Assembly: GCA_900314365.1 (NCBI GenBank)
Contig: OMVH01000152.1
Coordinates: 1-7,145 of the forward strand
Direction: 5' to 3'
DNA from: an uncultured Prevotella sp.
GTDB taxonomy: Bacteria; Bacteroidota; Bacteroidia; Bacteroidales; Bacteroidaceae
Length of the DNA: 7,145 bases
This document shows, piece by piece, positions 7,010 to 7,145 of this stretch; positions within the stretch are counted from its first letter, which is position 1; each line of letters starts with the position of its first letter. The position numbers were made by a program, and so were the translations under genes. Below the pieces are notes generated by a model. It made no database searches, was not told the DNA's origin, and was given only the letters and a program-made list of their open reading frames with translations.

Positions 7010-7134
7010 CGGCCTCGGAGAGGTCGGGAGCATCTCGACAGAGATGCACGTAACCCCAGCCGAGCGAAGCGAGCCTGGGGATTGCACACCTCTTCCCCCT
7101 TCTCGCTCTCGTGCTTCGAAGATGCACGAGAGCG
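7010..7134. repeat. Cluster of four hairpins in 125 bases
   Basis: Four consecutive inverted repeats are seen. First, 7010-7016 with 7020-7026: 7 bp including one G-T wobble, 3-base loop. Second, GCATCTC (7030-7036) with GAGATGC (7041-7047): perfect 7 bp, 4-base loop. Third, CCCCAG (7054-7059) with CTGGGG (7075-7080): 6 bp enclosing a CGAGCGAAGCGAG core. Fourth, the 11-bp stem at 7104-7134. AGATGCACG occurs twice (7042-7050 and 7120-7128), linking hairpins two and four. This could be a structured RNA, a dispersed intergenic repeat, or part of a mobile-element end continuing past the window. Confidence 0.45.
7104..7134. repeat. Strong 11-bp perfect hairpin
   Basis: CGCTCTCGTGC (7104-7114) is a perfect inverted repeat of GCACGAGAGCG (7124-7134) around a 9-base loop containing the palindrome TTCGAA. 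No T-tract follows on the plus strand. On the minus strand the stem is followed by AGAAGGGGGAAG, also not a T-tract, so a normal intrinsic terminator is unlikely in either direction. Confidence 0.6.
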
Positions 7135-7145
7135 TAGCTAACTTC

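Larger units (their letters stand above)
6737..7145. other. Gene-free, structure-rich region downstream of the sulfatase terminator
   Basis: No convincing gene is seen in this 409-base stretch. A 67-codon plus-strand frame (6762-6965) overlaps the phased repeats and has no recognisable domain. A minus-strand frame is open from the window edge to a TAA at 6962-6960 (61 codons, no ATG) but overlaps the hairpin cluster and is rich in Arg, Leu and Ser, as non-coding frames often are. The region instead holds inverted repeats at 6804-6828, phased boxes at 6853-6944 and packed hairpins at 7010-7134. The next gene presumably lies beyond the right edge. Confidence 0.5.

Noticed and set aside
6853..7134. 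CRISPR array
   Set aside because: The phased boxes are only about 10 bases with about 12-base gaps, and the hairpins differ from one another. There are no 24-40 base repeats with unique spacers.
6960..7145. Minus-strand frame open to the right edge (61 codons)
   Set aside because: It has no ATG in the window, an Arg/Leu/Ser-rich composition and complete overlap with the hairpin cluster. It could be the tail of a gene to the right, but nothing supports that.

Overview
The window looks like a chromosomal segment of a Bacteroidota (Bacteroidales) bacterium. A fairly GC-rich member such as a Prevotellaceae species is my best guess. The reasons are the protein families (a golvesin/'xanthan lyase'-type amidase, a Ser-type S1 sulfatase, a metallophosphoesterase fused to a PQQ-like propeller), starts without a Shine-Dalgarno sequence, and a TAnnTTTG promoter element. 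The genus assignment is inference; there is no rRNA or other marker gene here.

Layout. On the minus strand, positions 4591 to 1 carry a two-gene operon read right to left. The first gene (4591-1544) encodes a 1015-residue exported protein. It appears to be an Amidase_3-type N-acetylmuramoyl-L-alanine amidase split by a golvesin-like domain, followed by a fibronectin-III-like domain and a long C-terminal alpha/beta domain. The second gene starts inside the stop codon of the first (ATGA overlap). It encodes an exported calcineurin-like metallophosphoesterase with a C-terminal PQQ-like beta-propeller and runs off the left edge. A 457-base divergent intergenic region (4592-5048) holds the operon's likely promoter and a block of interrupted open frames that could be a decayed gene or a dispersed repeat. 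On the plus strand, 5049-6578 encodes a complete exported S1 sulfatase of the serine type, followed by a clear intrinsic terminator at 6695-6736. The last 409 bases (6737-7145) hold no convincing gene but are unusually rich in structure: overlapping alternative inverted repeats, a run of TACTGGAGTA-like boxes spaced about 22 bp apart, and four hairpins packed into about 125 bp.

How the genes may work together. All three proteins carry N-terminal export signals, so the segment is about extracytoplasmic chemistry: peptidoglycan amide hydrolysis, phosphoester hydrolysis and sulfate-ester hydrolysis. The amidase and phosphoesterase are probably co-translated. The sulfatase is transcribed divergently as a single gene, and nothing in the sequence ties it functionally to the other two. 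There is no SusC/SusD pair, sulfatase-maturing enzyme, transposase, tRNA, rRNA or CRISPR array in the window. I found no clear case for a wholly new multi-gene system. The least explained parts are the phased repeats and hairpin cluster at the right end and the interrupted frames between the divergent genes.
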